Shown here in pieces: positions 12,443-24,583 of a stretch of DNA of 64,000 bases (its first letter is position 1; each line of letters starts with the position of its first letter). A program made the translations under genes and the position numbers. Below the pieces are notes generated by a model. The model was not told the origin of the DNA. It ran no database searches and saw only the letters and a program-made list of their open reading frames with translations. Source of the stretch: Cavia porcellus (taxonomy: Eukaryota > Chordata > Mammalia > Rodentia > Caviidae); the NCBI RefSeq assembly GCF_034190915.1, contig NW_026947486.1, forward strand, positions 104,453,312 through 104,517,311, written 5' to 3'.

Positions 12443-13989
12443 GTTCTCAGAGATCTATGGATTACCTCTCTGAATGACATAAGAAAATATAGGGAGAAGT
12501 GACAAAATCCAGTCACATGAAAATTGAAGTTTGAAAGCAAGAGAACAAATTGAATGATATATGAATCTACCTTTTTGACACTTAGATCATCATGCCACTA
12601 TTTCCCAGCAGCACAGCCATAACCACACCATAAGTACCAACTGAGGGCTTTAGAGAAAACAACAGTGCACCAAGAACTTTGCATACCATCAGCAGGCAGT
12701 GTTCAACATCTCTAGAGAAAAACAAAGCAGAAAGGCACTTGGAGAAGCAGCCAAAAGCTCCAGCATCCTTCGTGAGGAATTCTGCTCATAGTGATGAAGG
12801 CTTGACAGTGCCTTGAGAGAAATGGAAATTCAAATTTTGCCTAATATGGAAAACAAAGGGTTAGCTATGTGACTGCTAAATCACATCTCCAATGTTTTTT
12901 GGTCACACATTCTTATTAGTAGAATAATAATACTTAGGATCTCCCAACGTGGCTGACATTCAGCTAACATGCTCTTATAATACCTTACCTGTTACTGGAA
13001 GCCATACTAATCAGCCAGTAGCTAGACTACTGTACTTCTTACGAGTATTTTGGAAAAAATAGAATTATCTGCCTTGATTGTACCTGATAAACTTTGTGGT
13101 TATGAAGTCCTCTTCCAGTCATTAGGAAAGTTTGGGCTTTCACATACAGCAAATTTCCTGAATTTCGTATTTGTCAACATATTTCTACCAGTTCTTTAAG
13201 GGTTGATAAAATCAAAGAGCCAGGGGGGAGTTTGTTAAGAACCATTATGTAGCAGATGATTTAGACGTCTCAGGAGAAGCCTATTAACTGTCCTGTTATC
13301 TACTCTGTCTTCTCCTATTACTGTTTACACAGTGTTCTCCAGGCTTCTTGTCTTCACCCAAACCAGGATACCACAGGTGACATATCTACTTTAAAAGACT
13401 TTCAGTCAAAAGGAGGGTTGCTCTTAGTGGAGTTCCCCAAAACAGAACCTAAAATAGATGGAGCAGCTGAAGCAGCAGCACAAATTGATTAAAAGGGTAT
13501 CACTAAAGTTTACAAATTCCAAGGTAAGACCCAAGCCCTATCTGGTTCCTTGAGATTCAGTAGCATTTACTATCTCTTGTTATGTGGCTATAGTTAGCTT
13601 CCTGCTGCCTCTTAAGTACAGATTGTGACTACTGGGTGAGTAGGAGAAGCACCACTGAATGATCCCAATGCTACTTCAGTCTGAATTCTGAGTGTGGGAG
13701 AGACTGTGAATAGGAAAAATATAGCATTAGAATGAAAACATTCTTATTATAAATTAAGATACCAAATCCATTCTTACAAGCAAGTGGATGAAAACTGTGG
13801 AAGTAAAGTTTGTGACACATGCACATCGTGTTGTACCTTAGATAAGTCCTACCAAGAGGCAGAGAAATGGGCTCTAATAGCCAAAGATCTTTTACAATTT
13901 AATGCATTTCTTACAGGGACATTACCAGCCATGAAAACCTAGGACAAAATGAATAGAAACTCAGAAAATGGGTGACTTACAAAGTGGGA
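12443..13989. other. Non-coding sequence
   Basis: No gene, RNA or repeat family recognised. Confidence 0.5.
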
Positions 13990-14232
13990 GGTCTCATGGT
14001 ATGATAAGAAGTTCACAGATTTCGCAACCAGATAAACTAAGGTTCAGGTCCAAGATCTGCCATTACATGTATATTTTATGAATTTAACAAACTTTGCCTC
14101 AATCATCTTGTCAGATGAAACCAGTAACAACACCTATTTGCTAAGTTTGAATAGGATTAACTAAAATATAGAAAGCCCAAAGCACAAGGATCTGGCATCT
14201 AATAAGCAATCAGTAAATGGTTATTGTTTTTC
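13990..14232 (+). mobile_element. MIR SINE
   Basis: The collinear MIR landmarks are present in diverged form: ggttcaggtccaagatctgcc, the atcttgtcagatgaaaccagtaa core-like part, attaactaaaatatagaaagcccaaagcaca, and the terminal ctggcatctaataagcaatcagtaaatgg. It is old and inactive. Confidence 0.75.
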
Positions 14233-17054
14233 ACTCCACATTACCTTCCTTTTTTCTTGGCATCTTGGGTGTAGAAAGTCTTAAACAGACATAGGTGTTG
14301 GCCTAGAAAAGCCAAAAATAAAAAGTGACAGCATGACACTGATTTTCTTTATTACCTAAAGACAAACAATTTCTACCTCCTGAGATCTGAGTGGCTTTTC
14401 TATAACAATTTGAGGCATGAAAAAAGGTGGTTAAAATTAATGATTCATTAAATTGGAACATTTCATATGGCACTACCAGAAGAAGGGGGAAAATGGTGAC
14501 TTCTAAATATTCTTTTGTATGTCTTTGCTCTGAAGGCCTCAAAAAGATAACCTTGACAGGATGATTGTCAGGGTGGATCTAGCTGGGGGGGTAGGGGGGC
14601 TCATGAATCTTCTGTCTTCACCCCAAATGGCTGATAATAGTCCCCACTGGAGAAGATCTCACCTTGACTCATCAGAGAAATCTTGAAATGAGGAGTTGGA
14701 ATTTAAAAAAAAAAATCCTCATGGGCAGGGTTTTTTTCTGAGTATGTAGGCAAGAAAGACCAAGAAATATTGTTATCATACCATGGATGCAAATAGCCTT
14801 GCTGACAAGCACGTTTCCATACTTATATTTTCTAGGATCAGCCATAAATGTTTCCTTCACAAACCTATGGAATAGTGGCCAAAAGCCCAGAGAGTACAAA
14901 GAGTCTAATTCAGAAAAACACAAATGCTTATTAGAGTCACATTGTTTTCCTAGTTAGACACTTCAGGTGCCTTAAGAATTAAGAACCACTGAGAAAATCA
15001 AATGTTATAAATACACTACACATTGTATGTCATAGTAGAATTCTCTATGTTAAATGTGATAGATAAGAAGACATTACTTTATCAAAAGATTCACACCAGG
15101 ATTTTCTTTCAGTGCAATATTTGAGAATGAGTTTTTTCATGCAACTGTTTCTGAATGTGCCTACTAAGGAAAAGGGTGTTGTATATAAAGAAGAAAAAGG
15201 TGACGATTTAGAGCCAAGGAAAACTAGTGTGAACTGGACTTAACTCATGCCATTTGCACAATTGCTTTTCCCTGGCTTTACAATGCTAGCAAGCAATCAA
15301 ACACAGTTGAAAAGTTAAAAATAAAAAAGGAGTGAAATTATAAGTGTGGCTTCTAGATTGTCCCTTTGGAATAAAACATTCTCCACAAAGTTCTGTGCGC
15401 TTGCATCTTGTTCAGTAAGTACAATATTCTGTAGTTATACATTATTGCTAAACCTAGTGAATACTGATTCTTGGCACGCAGGCCATCCAACTGTGTCAGC
15501 TATAGCTTTTTTGGTGATAGAGGAGATATAATAATGGAGAAAGGCAAAAAGGAAATAAAATTAGTTTCTATTAAAATTAAAGGAAAGCATTAGCTGACTT
15601 CATTAGGACAAGTCAGACCCATTAGGGAAATGAAATTGCATATCCAAAATCATGAAATGCACAGATAGAGCAATAAGTATGGAAACTATTTCTCCTTCTA
15701 AATTTATCCAGTGTTACTTCAAAATCCGGCCAGAAACATAATTCATTCTCTCATTTCCCATTCCTAGAGTCATAGAACTTTACATAAAAGGCTAAAATTA
15801 CCCTATATTATATGAGGTTTTTATTCATGTTTTTAGTCCTAGAATTGAAGCCTGGTCATAAACAGCTTATGCTCTCAAGAGAAATTTAAAAAGAAGCTGT
15901 GTATTTATTTATATTTCTTAAACATTGCTGCATCAGAGTCCCGATAGGACAATGATGGCTTTTTCCAGGGGTATAATTGAGGATAGCTTAAAATAGAGGC
16001 CAGTTTTACAAACACAAGAGAGAATAGTGGAAAAGCAACAAAATGGCAAAATGGCACAGCACTAACAATAGAAGGATGCTGCTCTCCTGTTTAGGACTGA
16101 GGAACCAGAGGAAAGAGTGTATAAAACTTAGTGGAAGCTGTAGCTATGGGAGAATGGGTCTTCACCTGGAGGGGGTGTTACCCTTGTTACAAGACAACAG
16201 TCACAGTGTGAAGCATAGCCAGATTGATTATGAGGAGCGCAATCAATACCCAATATCTCTTTTCCTATTCTTTGATCTAATGCTAGTGCATCCCATGCAC
16301 TGAATCTGTCTAGAAGTGACAGCTAGAAACCCAGCAGAAAAAGGGTCTACATCCCGAAAGGATCAAAAACAGGACAGAGAGTGGTGGAAGATGTATCTAC
16401 AGGAAGAAATATACAATATAACCAGTGCAGCTATGAATAAGGACTTGAAAATGATTCCAGCACTTCCTTAAAGTGTTCCACTTGCCTTTTATCCACTTGC
16501 TTTATGAATCACAGTTATTATCATAATTTATTAGTATCCACTGTAACTCTCCCCTCTGTGTACTTCTTGTTAGCATATTATGCTCCCGTTCTGTCTTTAC
16601 TCTTGATCATCATATGTCATAAAACTTCAAGAGTGAGTTTGATAAAGCAGAACAGTCTTCCCAGAAAAAGACCAGTGCCTTCTAAGACTAAATTATTCAT
16701 AACAAGCAGGAAGAGGGCAACATTAGATGAATTCACTTGGTGTAATCATTTTTATCTCTTTATTGTCTGAAATTCTAATGTTACTATGCTTTTACTGCCA
16801 CCAGCACCATCACAGCTAATACCACCACTCAACTGTCATTCTGCCAGAGATGACCATACTCATTCATCATCAAGTCTTTCTGTTTTATGTCCTCCAAAAT
16901 TGAATGCCACCATGGTTTCTGCAAACGTCTTACCTTCTTTCTCTAGGAGTTAGGCTATTCTGTAAAGGAGTTTTACATTTTAAAATAATCTCCCAAAGTT
17001 AAAGCAATAGAGCCCTAGGTCTGCATTTTGTAAAGTTTATCATCTGCCACATAC
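14233..17054. other. Non-coding sequence
   Basis: About 2.8 kb with no gene or repeat that I can name. A short G-rich tract lies near 14585-14600. Scattered open frames under 90 codons are chance. Confidence 0.5.
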
Positions 17055-17125
17055 AAGCAGGGAACTCATGACCTTACTCTTGCCAGGCAGGCACTTATGC
17101 TGCTGAGCTAAATCGTCAGCCTGAA
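17055..17125 (-). mobile_element. ID-type SINE
   Basis: On the plus strand the reverse ID signature reads ggaactcatgacc, ccaggcaggcacttatgctg, ctgagctaaatcgtcagcc. On the minus strand this gives the A-box tagctcag and the B-box region. It is a diverged copy. Confidence 0.85.
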
Positions 17126-17204
17126 TATATTCTTGAGTGTCTCCATTGAAATTTTCATTTGTTATTGTACATTTCAGCTCTAAAAGTGTTTTTAAATCCA
17201 TAGG

Positions 17205-17366
17205 TTTTAAACTTTATTGGTTTTTGAGACAGGGTGTCACTGTGTAGTTAAGGCTGGCCTTGAACTAATTATGTAGCCCAGGATTTCTTTGGACTCTCAG
17301 CCATCCTCCTGCCTCAACCTCCCAAGTACCGGGACTACAGGTATAGGTCATCACAGCTGGTTTAAA
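17205..17366 (-). mobile_element. B1 SINE
   Basis: The reverse B1/Alu pattern is clear: ttttgagacagggtgtcactg, ggctggccttgaactaat, atcctcctgcctcaacctcc, gggactacaggtatag. This is a 7SL-derived SINE on the minus strand. It directly precedes an antisense L1 3' end. Confidence 0.9.
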
Positions 17367-17822
17367 TCACTACTTTAATTGACATAGTAAGTGTATATGT
17401 TTATGTAGTAATGCATAATGCTTTCCTATAAGTGTACTATGTTGACTGATGAAATCAAGCCAGTTAATGTATTTACACTTTATTTAGCTATTATTTTTTT
17501 GGTGAGAGATCTGAAATTTACTATCTCAACAACTTACAGATATGAAATACTTTATTACAACCATATTCAATGTATTGTGAAATATAGTTAAAAACTATTT
17601 CTCTTGGCTAAAACTTTGTACACTTAGACCAACATCTCCCCTTCATGTTCCAGCCCACATCTCTCTACCAGCCTATGGTGACCACTATTCTACACTCTAC
17701 TTTATGAGTTTGACTTTTTTAGATGCTCTATATAAGTAAGGTCATACAGTATTTGTCTTTCTGTGACTGGCTTATATTACCTAGCGTAATATCGTTCAGG
17801 TTCATTCATGCTGTTGTCTGTT
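17367..17822 (-). mobile_element. L1 3' UTR / 3' end, antisense
   Basis: The plus strand shows tttaattgacata, aactttgtacacttagaccaacatctcccc, accactattctacactctac, agtatttgtctttctgtgac and cttatattacctagcgtaat. In this order they are the antisense of a well-known mammalian L1 3' end. No coding frame survives. Confidence 0.8.
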
Positions 17823-18009
17823 CTTAACCTGGCTGGAGCCTAACCGAAAAGTTACCACAAAAACCCTCAAACCAATTTGCCTAACTTGGGACTCAGAGTA
17901 CAGACACGGTAGATTTTGCTGAAATCACTGAAAACTGAGCTAAAAACTCTCAGATGATAGGAGCCAAAACCTTATTTGAAACTTTGAATCAACTTATAGT
18001 ATTGCCATG

Positions 18010-18392
18010 TGTTATATATGATTTTTCTCTCCAGGGCTCATGTTGAAATTTGGTTCTGAATGTAACAGTGTTGACAGGGGTGGGACATTAAAAGATGTCT
18101 GGATCATAGGGTATCCACCTTCACTAAGAGATTAATGTGGAGCTTGTAGGACTTGGTTAGTTACTATGACAATAGGTTGATGGAAATTAAGCTTGGCAGT
18201 GTTTTCTTGCTTGCTGTCTCACAATGTGATTGTTGGCTGCCCTTCTGCCATTTTATGAAGCAGAATGAGGCCTTCACTGAGAGCTGCACAAATACATTGC
18301 CATGCTTATCTTCCAGAACCTTGAGCTCAAAATACACTTCTTTATAAATTTCCCTGTCTGTGCTTGTCAGTAGCAAGAGAAAATGGACTAGG
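18010..18392 (+). mobile_element. MaLR-type LTR
   Basis: It begins with ctccagggctcatgttgaaatttggt-like sequence and contains tgggacattaaaagatg and gccttctgccattttatg. It ends in tttataaatttccctgtctgtgcttgtcagtagcaagagaaaatggacta (motifs abbreviated). This matches MST/MLT LTR organisation. It is a solo copy, as no internal region adjoins. Confidence 0.75.
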
Positions 18393-21180
18393 ACAAGACC
18401 TTAGGCATGGGGGGAAACCTGCAGAGAGTTTCTTTCTGAAATTATTACACTCAAAAGCATCAATGCATGGAAATTTACCTACCTTTCATGGGCTAAATGC
18501 TGGCGCTCAGTGCAAACCTAGGTGTTAAAGCTATGCTCTGCAATAGAGATCAGCAAAGACTGAAAGAGAGTTTTTTTGTTTGTGCTACTGGAGATCTCAG
18601 ACTTATCTGTAAAAACAGTAACTGAACATTATCTACTTCTGAGAGTTTAGTTACTACACATACCAAAAAAAAATACATTACTTGAATAAAATCATTTGGG
18701 TTAGTGACCAAACAAAATGGTACACTGTAGCCTTCAACAATGAAAAAAGCCCAGAAAATTCAGGGGAAGGTTGAGAATCTCAGAAAGTAGCTAGTTTTTG
18801 TTCCTGCATTTAAGTAATGGGGATTCTTATCTTCAATAATAGAATAGATGGTAAAGAGGAAAACCTTTACCATAAAGGAAAACAGGGAACTGAGACTAGA
18901 GGAAAAAAATAGCTAACTTAAGATTTAAGAAAAAATATCAACCTCCAAGATAAAAGGTCCATGCCAACCTTTGGTAAATAAAAAAGAAAAATATATTACT
19001 CAGTATTTTTCCTGATGAAGTTGCAGGAAAATAACTTACATTCTCCATGAGGAAATTTATGATTTCCATTAGGTTAAGAAGGTTTGCAACTAGACCAATG
19101 GCCTTTATTGAACTGGATTCATAGGAATATTGAGAGTTTAGAATTACTTACTATTCAATGGTAGAAAGAAGTGGAACTTTGTGCAGTACCCTAGTTTTAC
19201 ACATGAAAAAAACAAAGCTAAGAAATATGTTGTATTTACACTAACATATGAAAGATGTAGTATTTGAGCTAGGTCTTAAGGAATAATGTGTATTCTAGCT
19301 TTTTCTGTTATATTGCAGTATCTTCCTTGGCAATGAGGAATACAGATGATATAGCACTGAAAATAGTGTTTTCCTTTAAAACAGAGGCACAGAAATTATT
19401 AGCTGAGCTTTTTTTTTTAACATGGATCTAGAGGCATCATCTTATGATACAGCGTTTCCAAGGAAGAAAATCTTCTATGAAACATTTTAGAGTTGAAAGC
19501 ACATTGCTATATATTCAATTTGTTCCACACAATACCTTCAGGTGATACATATTATTATCTCAAAAGGTGAAACAAAACCAAAGACTGTTTAATGTCCCAA
19601 ATCATAAAACTAAAAAGTGAATAAAAATTACAATATGAATTTCATGAGCAAGTCAACACAAGGAATTACCCTTGACTGTGTATTCTATGTTGCTATGTCT
19701 TACCCATCAAAGCCTGCATATTTTGTCTTCTACACAAGCCTCATGTCTGTTCCCTCTCCTCCATCCCTGCTACCATTTGCCTAATCCAGGTATTTGTTGT
19801 ATCTCTCCTGCACTGCCACAACAGCATCTCAACTTTTCTCATCTCTATTATAGACTTTCTTTAAAATGTTGTTACAAAAGAAAATGGAGAAAAAAATTTA
19901 AAAATCAGCTATAGTTTAGTCCCAATGTGTTAGTCACATAACACATTGTTATGGAAAATGTAAACCATACCATGTCATTTAGTTTTTCATAGCATATATA
20001 TGTTCATTGGCTTTATAACTTTATTGGGAAAATAGGACTAATATTCTCAATTTCAATCCTTCAAAGAAAAGAAGTTTATAATAAAGTGCTAAACTTCCCA
20101 TGTTTAAAAGGCAGAATCCATGGTGAATGAAGCCATAGGTTTTATTATCTTGATTTTAGAAAATAATTTGAAAAAAAAATCTTCTTTCCAAATTAAATCA
20201 TGAATACACCTTTACATTCTTGTTTTTCTTCTAGTTCTTAAAATGCATGCATATATTCAAACACACGCAATGCCATACAATTCCATTAAGATTTAAAGCT
20301 CATTAATAAGAAGGATACCTCTCAGGGAAACCACGATTGCTTTCCATTAACACTTTCACACTGATTGGCACCGTCTCTCTCCTTCTCAGTCCAAATGGCT
20401 TTTCAAGTTGCTATAGGGAGTTTTTCCTCATCATCACAGTGAAATGCCAAGCTTATAATAACCAGTGCCTGGAGACAGGAGCTAACAATCTATTACACCA
20501 AACTCTGAGAATCAATTAAATTACTTTATTGAATCAATGAGTCAAACTTTCATCAAGCATTCTCTCTAAGGCCCTGAAGCAAAACCATCCCTTCCTTACA
20601 TATCGTTTATCTCAATGTTTTCCCTTCTTTTCAATTCTTCTATACATCCAGCCATTTTATATTTTGCCAGAATATGCACAGTATATGTTGTAGGCCAGAA
20701 AAGTAGGTGTTAGTATAATACCATTAAAATTATAATGAAGATAATGAGTATGAAAAAAAGGAAGAAAAAATACTGATTTATATCTTATCCTAAGAAGAAA
20801 GTATTTTTTAGAAGGAAGTATTTTTTAAACATTTAAAAGCAGCTGAGCATCACAAAACCTTAAAGAAAAAAATCTACATGTTAACAAACGAAGATCCATG
20901 TAATGTTACTGAATATGAAGACTTCACGATACAAAAATGGTCATTCTTTCCAAATTACCCTGTACAATGAACACATACACACACCAATTGAATTTATTCT
21001 GAAACTTAGGAAAAATATGCAGCAGGAAGGATAAATGTATATGAGCTACCACAAATAAATTGTGTGAAAGAAAAATTATATTTATTACAAAATAATTTTC
21101 AAAGTGTAATATTATCACAGTCAACACAGTAAACAGAACAGAAATTCTGGATACTTATCACATATATCAATTATAAATAT
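18393..21180. other. Non-coding sequence
   Basis: Nearly 2.8 kb of AT-rich sequence with no recognised gene, RNA or repeat family. Confidence 0.5.
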
Positions 21181-22756
21181 ATGACTTAAATGTCATTTAA
21201 ATTTACTAGAAAAGGGACAGATGTCATGAACGAAGTAACAAAACTCAGAAAGCCTCAAAACTTGATACAATCTAAAAACTACTATGAAGTTAGCCACACA
21301 CCCCAGTATAACAAGACCCAATACAGTGGGAAAATGTTTCCCAAGAGGTGTCACAGAACCAGCCGTTGGACACTGAGCCCTGCTCTGGACAGGTAGAGTT
21401 GTGTGCTGTGTGCAGTCATAGGCAGCATTGAGAACATGAGACATTTTCCTGAATGAGGCACCCCACAGTCATCCAATAGTGAGTGATCCAAAGTGGTAGC
21501 ACTCCGCTTCCAGCACAAAGTAGCAGATGGAGTGAGGGAATGTCATTTTAATCTCAAAGTGATCCAGGGCTCAAATTCCAACAACACAAAACCCCCTGGA
21601 TTACTTTAGTGCCAACATCTGGGAGTGGAATGAAGGAAACGCAGTCCAGTCATAATAGAATTCCTGAACATCAGCTGGAGGAAAACTCAGGTAGAAAATA
21701 GGAGCTTGAACCCAGACTGCAATCCAACAAATGCCAACAGAACAGTCCTTAGCCCTAGCTGAAAATAAATAGAAGCAAATGCTTGGCCTGAAGCAGGTCA
21801 AGGGCACTGCCTTCACCCCCATTCTTGGACTAAAGGCACAAGCAGGTAAGAGCCCTTGGTTGATGATGGGATACAGGCAGCCCCTGCTCTCTACCTGATG
21901 ACCCATGGCACAAGTAAACAAGCAGCCTTGGACCCATGGTGAAGGACTTCACCATTTTCCTGGTAAACAACAGGCAAATGCCCTTGGCTAGCTGAGGACA
22001 AGGGCACTCTCCTTGCCCTACCACTGCAAGAGGAGTCAGAAGTGGGAAAGATCATCCTTGCACCAAGAGGTAATTACACTAAAGAACTGGTAGAATTATT
22101 CAGTACAGGTTCCATTTTTGACGAGGGAATTAACAATGAACTGGTAGCACCAAAAAATTTTTGTTTTTAATAATTTTTTTCTATTATTACTTTTGAATTT
22201 CTAAAAAACAATTTTGGATGGAAGATGTATAGGATTTGACCTTTATTGTTTTTTTTTTTTTCTGTGCCCTGCCTCTCTCTTTCCTCACCAGTCTTTCCAG
22301 ATTCTCTGATATTTACAGGTAAATGAATACTGTCTCTAGTCTTTCTGTTTTGCTTTGAAATTCTTTTGCTTTCTCCTCCAATTTTTCTCTCCTGACCTCT
22401 TTCTAGCTTCACAAAATTTGTGTGATAATCCTTAGTCCTTTAGCCTTGCTTCTACTATATCTGTCTTTAGACATCACTCTGTTTTGTCCCTTATCCTTCT
22501 TAAATTCTCCTTCCACACAGGATAACTCATGCTATCAAGGGTAAACTCAGGGTATAGAAATTCCTCATCTATGTTTGAGGTTGTTATACAACTATAGATA
22601 TAGATCTTGCTCCTTTGGTTAGCACCAAAGTAGCAGATACTGTAGATTTTCAGTTTCAAGGTTATGTTGATAGTGTTGTTAATACTAATTGTACTACTTT
22701 AGCCAAGATGCCATACTTGTTGTAATCTGTTGTTCATCCTTGTATGATAACAGTGT
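21181..22756. repeat. Unidentified repeat-like composite adjoining the L1 cluster
   Basis: This stretch is more GC-rich than its surroundings up to about 22060. It contains a short tandem array at 21774-22030, then continues into T-rich sequence with an oligo-T run near 22247-22260. On the minus strand the order would be A-rich, then tandem units, then mixed sequence, which could be the 5' part of a retroelement. I do not recognise the family, and the open frames (up to 106 codons) have no domain. Confidence 0.35.
21774..22030. repeat. Diverged tandem repeat, about 4 units of 57-72 bp
   Basis: The units share aagcaggtcaagggcac / aagcaggtaagagccc / aacaagcagccttggaccc / aggcaaatgcccttggc elements and a recurring cttggac..ggcacaag phrase. 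The copies are heavily diverged, so this is an old array. Confidence 0.5.
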
Positions 22757-22765
22757 TAATATCTT

Positions 22766-22950
22766 TTTTTAATTTTATTTAAAAAGAAAAAGAGAAAAAA
22801 AAAACAAAGTGGTGTAAGGGTACAAGTAATACAGACTACAAAAAAAAAAAAAAAAAACAGTAAGAAATCACCAGTTAATAGATTACACATTATCATCTTA
22901 GAGATAGTTGCTCAAGTCACAGTATCAAAGCATACAAAGTGGACAGATAA
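22766..22950 (-). mobile_element. L1 3'-terminal fragment with target-site duplication
   Basis: It matches the terminal 185 bp of the repeats at 3293 and 7390: poly-T side, gggtacaagtaatacaga, aacagtaagaaatcac, atcttagagatagttgct, gcatacaaagtggac. It is bounded by taatatctt on both sides (22757-22765 and 22951-22959). This is consistent with a short 5'-truncated L1 retrocopy on the minus strand. Confidence 0.6.
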
Positions 22951-22959
22951 TAATATCTT

Positions 22960-24583
22960 GATCAATAATAAAGTAGAAACACATGATCCTGGGACAGACC
23001 CAAAGATAAATAGCCAGCTACACCCAGAAGATGTCTCATAAGAATAAGCATTTTTCTAGGGAAGCTTTGATATAAGTGATAAAGTTACCTAACATAAGAA
23101 AAATGCAAAAAAAACCCCTATAAAACAAATTAAAATTTAAAAAAAAATAGGAAATGACAAGACAAAAAAGCAAAGTGGAACCCCAGAATTCTAGCACATC
23201 AGGGACAAATCCAGATGAAAATGAAATAGAAGAAAATGGAAGCTGTCTACTTGCATCATTTAAATGATGATAGAGGGAATAAAGAATATACATAAAGCTA
23301 TAAAGGATATCAAAACGGAAGTATTCTCACAGTCTAAAAAAACAGATGATGACCATAGTGTATGTCTTGCTTTGAAAATTTAGAGGAGACATAGATTTTT
23401 AAAAAGTGTAGTACTGAAAAAGAATGGAAACCCTGAGTGCCCAATATGGGAAAGAAATGGAATCTGTGAAACAGATTCAAATAGATATGGAGGAACTTAA
23501 AAAATCCATTGAAAGTTTGCAAAACTGTATAAATTAAAATGAAGATAGAACATCAGACCTAGAAGACAGGATTGTGGCTATCAATCACAAAAATAAAGAT
23601 ATCTTAAAAATATCAAGGGACTATGAAAAACAATCCAACAACTGCAAGACCATGCAAAGAACAACATAAGACCGATTGCAGTAAATGAAATTGTGGGAGT
23701 CATCTCAAACAACATAAACCTGTTCAGAGAAGTAATAGCAGAAAATCTTCCAAGCATAGAAAAAGAATTTGACATACAGATAAATGAGGCATATAGAAAT
23801 CCAATTATTCATGACCAAAATAAATCTACACCAAGACATAAAGAAATCAAGCTTAAAGAAATTCAACACAAGAACAGAATATTAAATCTGTAAGAGAAAA
23901 GAAATAAATCACCTAAAAAGAAAGCCCATCAGAATCACAGTACACTTCTAAACACAGTCCCTTATATCAAGGAGAGTTTAGGTAAATAAAGTATTTCAAA
24001 TCCCGGAAGAAAACATCTTGCAACCCAGATTGATGTATCCTGAAAAATTATTTTTCAGAATTAATGGAGGAATAAAATCCTTCCATGAAAAAGAAAAACC
24101 AAAGAAATTCATAAACACCAAACCATCCCTACAAAGAGTTCTTTACCAACAGAAAGAAACTACCAGACAGGGGAAACAATTAACCAAAGTAGAAACACAG
24201 GGAACCATCAACAGGAAAATAAAATTACAGTGACAAGCCAATGCATATCAGTTATACTCATTAATGAAAATGGTCTCAACTCACCAATCAAAAGAAATGA
24301 ACTGTGAATGAATCAAGAAACAAGATTCACAAGTATATTGCATTCAACGAACACATTTAACTCAAAAGGGAATTCGTAGACTGAAAGTTAAAAGATAGAA
24401 AACAATCCTCAATGTGACTGGAATCCAGAAAAAAAACAGGGATAGCTGTCCTATTTTCAGGTAACAAACTTAAAGCCAAGGCTGACCAAAAGAGATAAAC
24501 AAAGACATCAAATGCTTGTTAAGGGAAAACTACACGAAAAGGAAACAGCAATCATGAATATATATGCCAAATACAGGACCCAA
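22960..24583 (+). pseudogene. Degraded L1, ORF1 and start of ORF2
   Basis: The sequence is a plus-strand L1 copy full of stops and frameshifts. ORF1-like pieces lie at about 23400-24235, including an RNA-binding-region piece (23693-23893) with IAENLPSIEKEFDIQINEAY and a C-terminal-domain piece (24018-24233) with QPRLMYPEKLFF. The ORF2 endonuclease start follows at about 24240 and breaks off near 24583, where an antisense element is inserted. The reading resumes at 25953. It is clearly more decayed than the neighbouring L1 at 26946-32717 and cannot encode protein. Confidence 0.8.
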
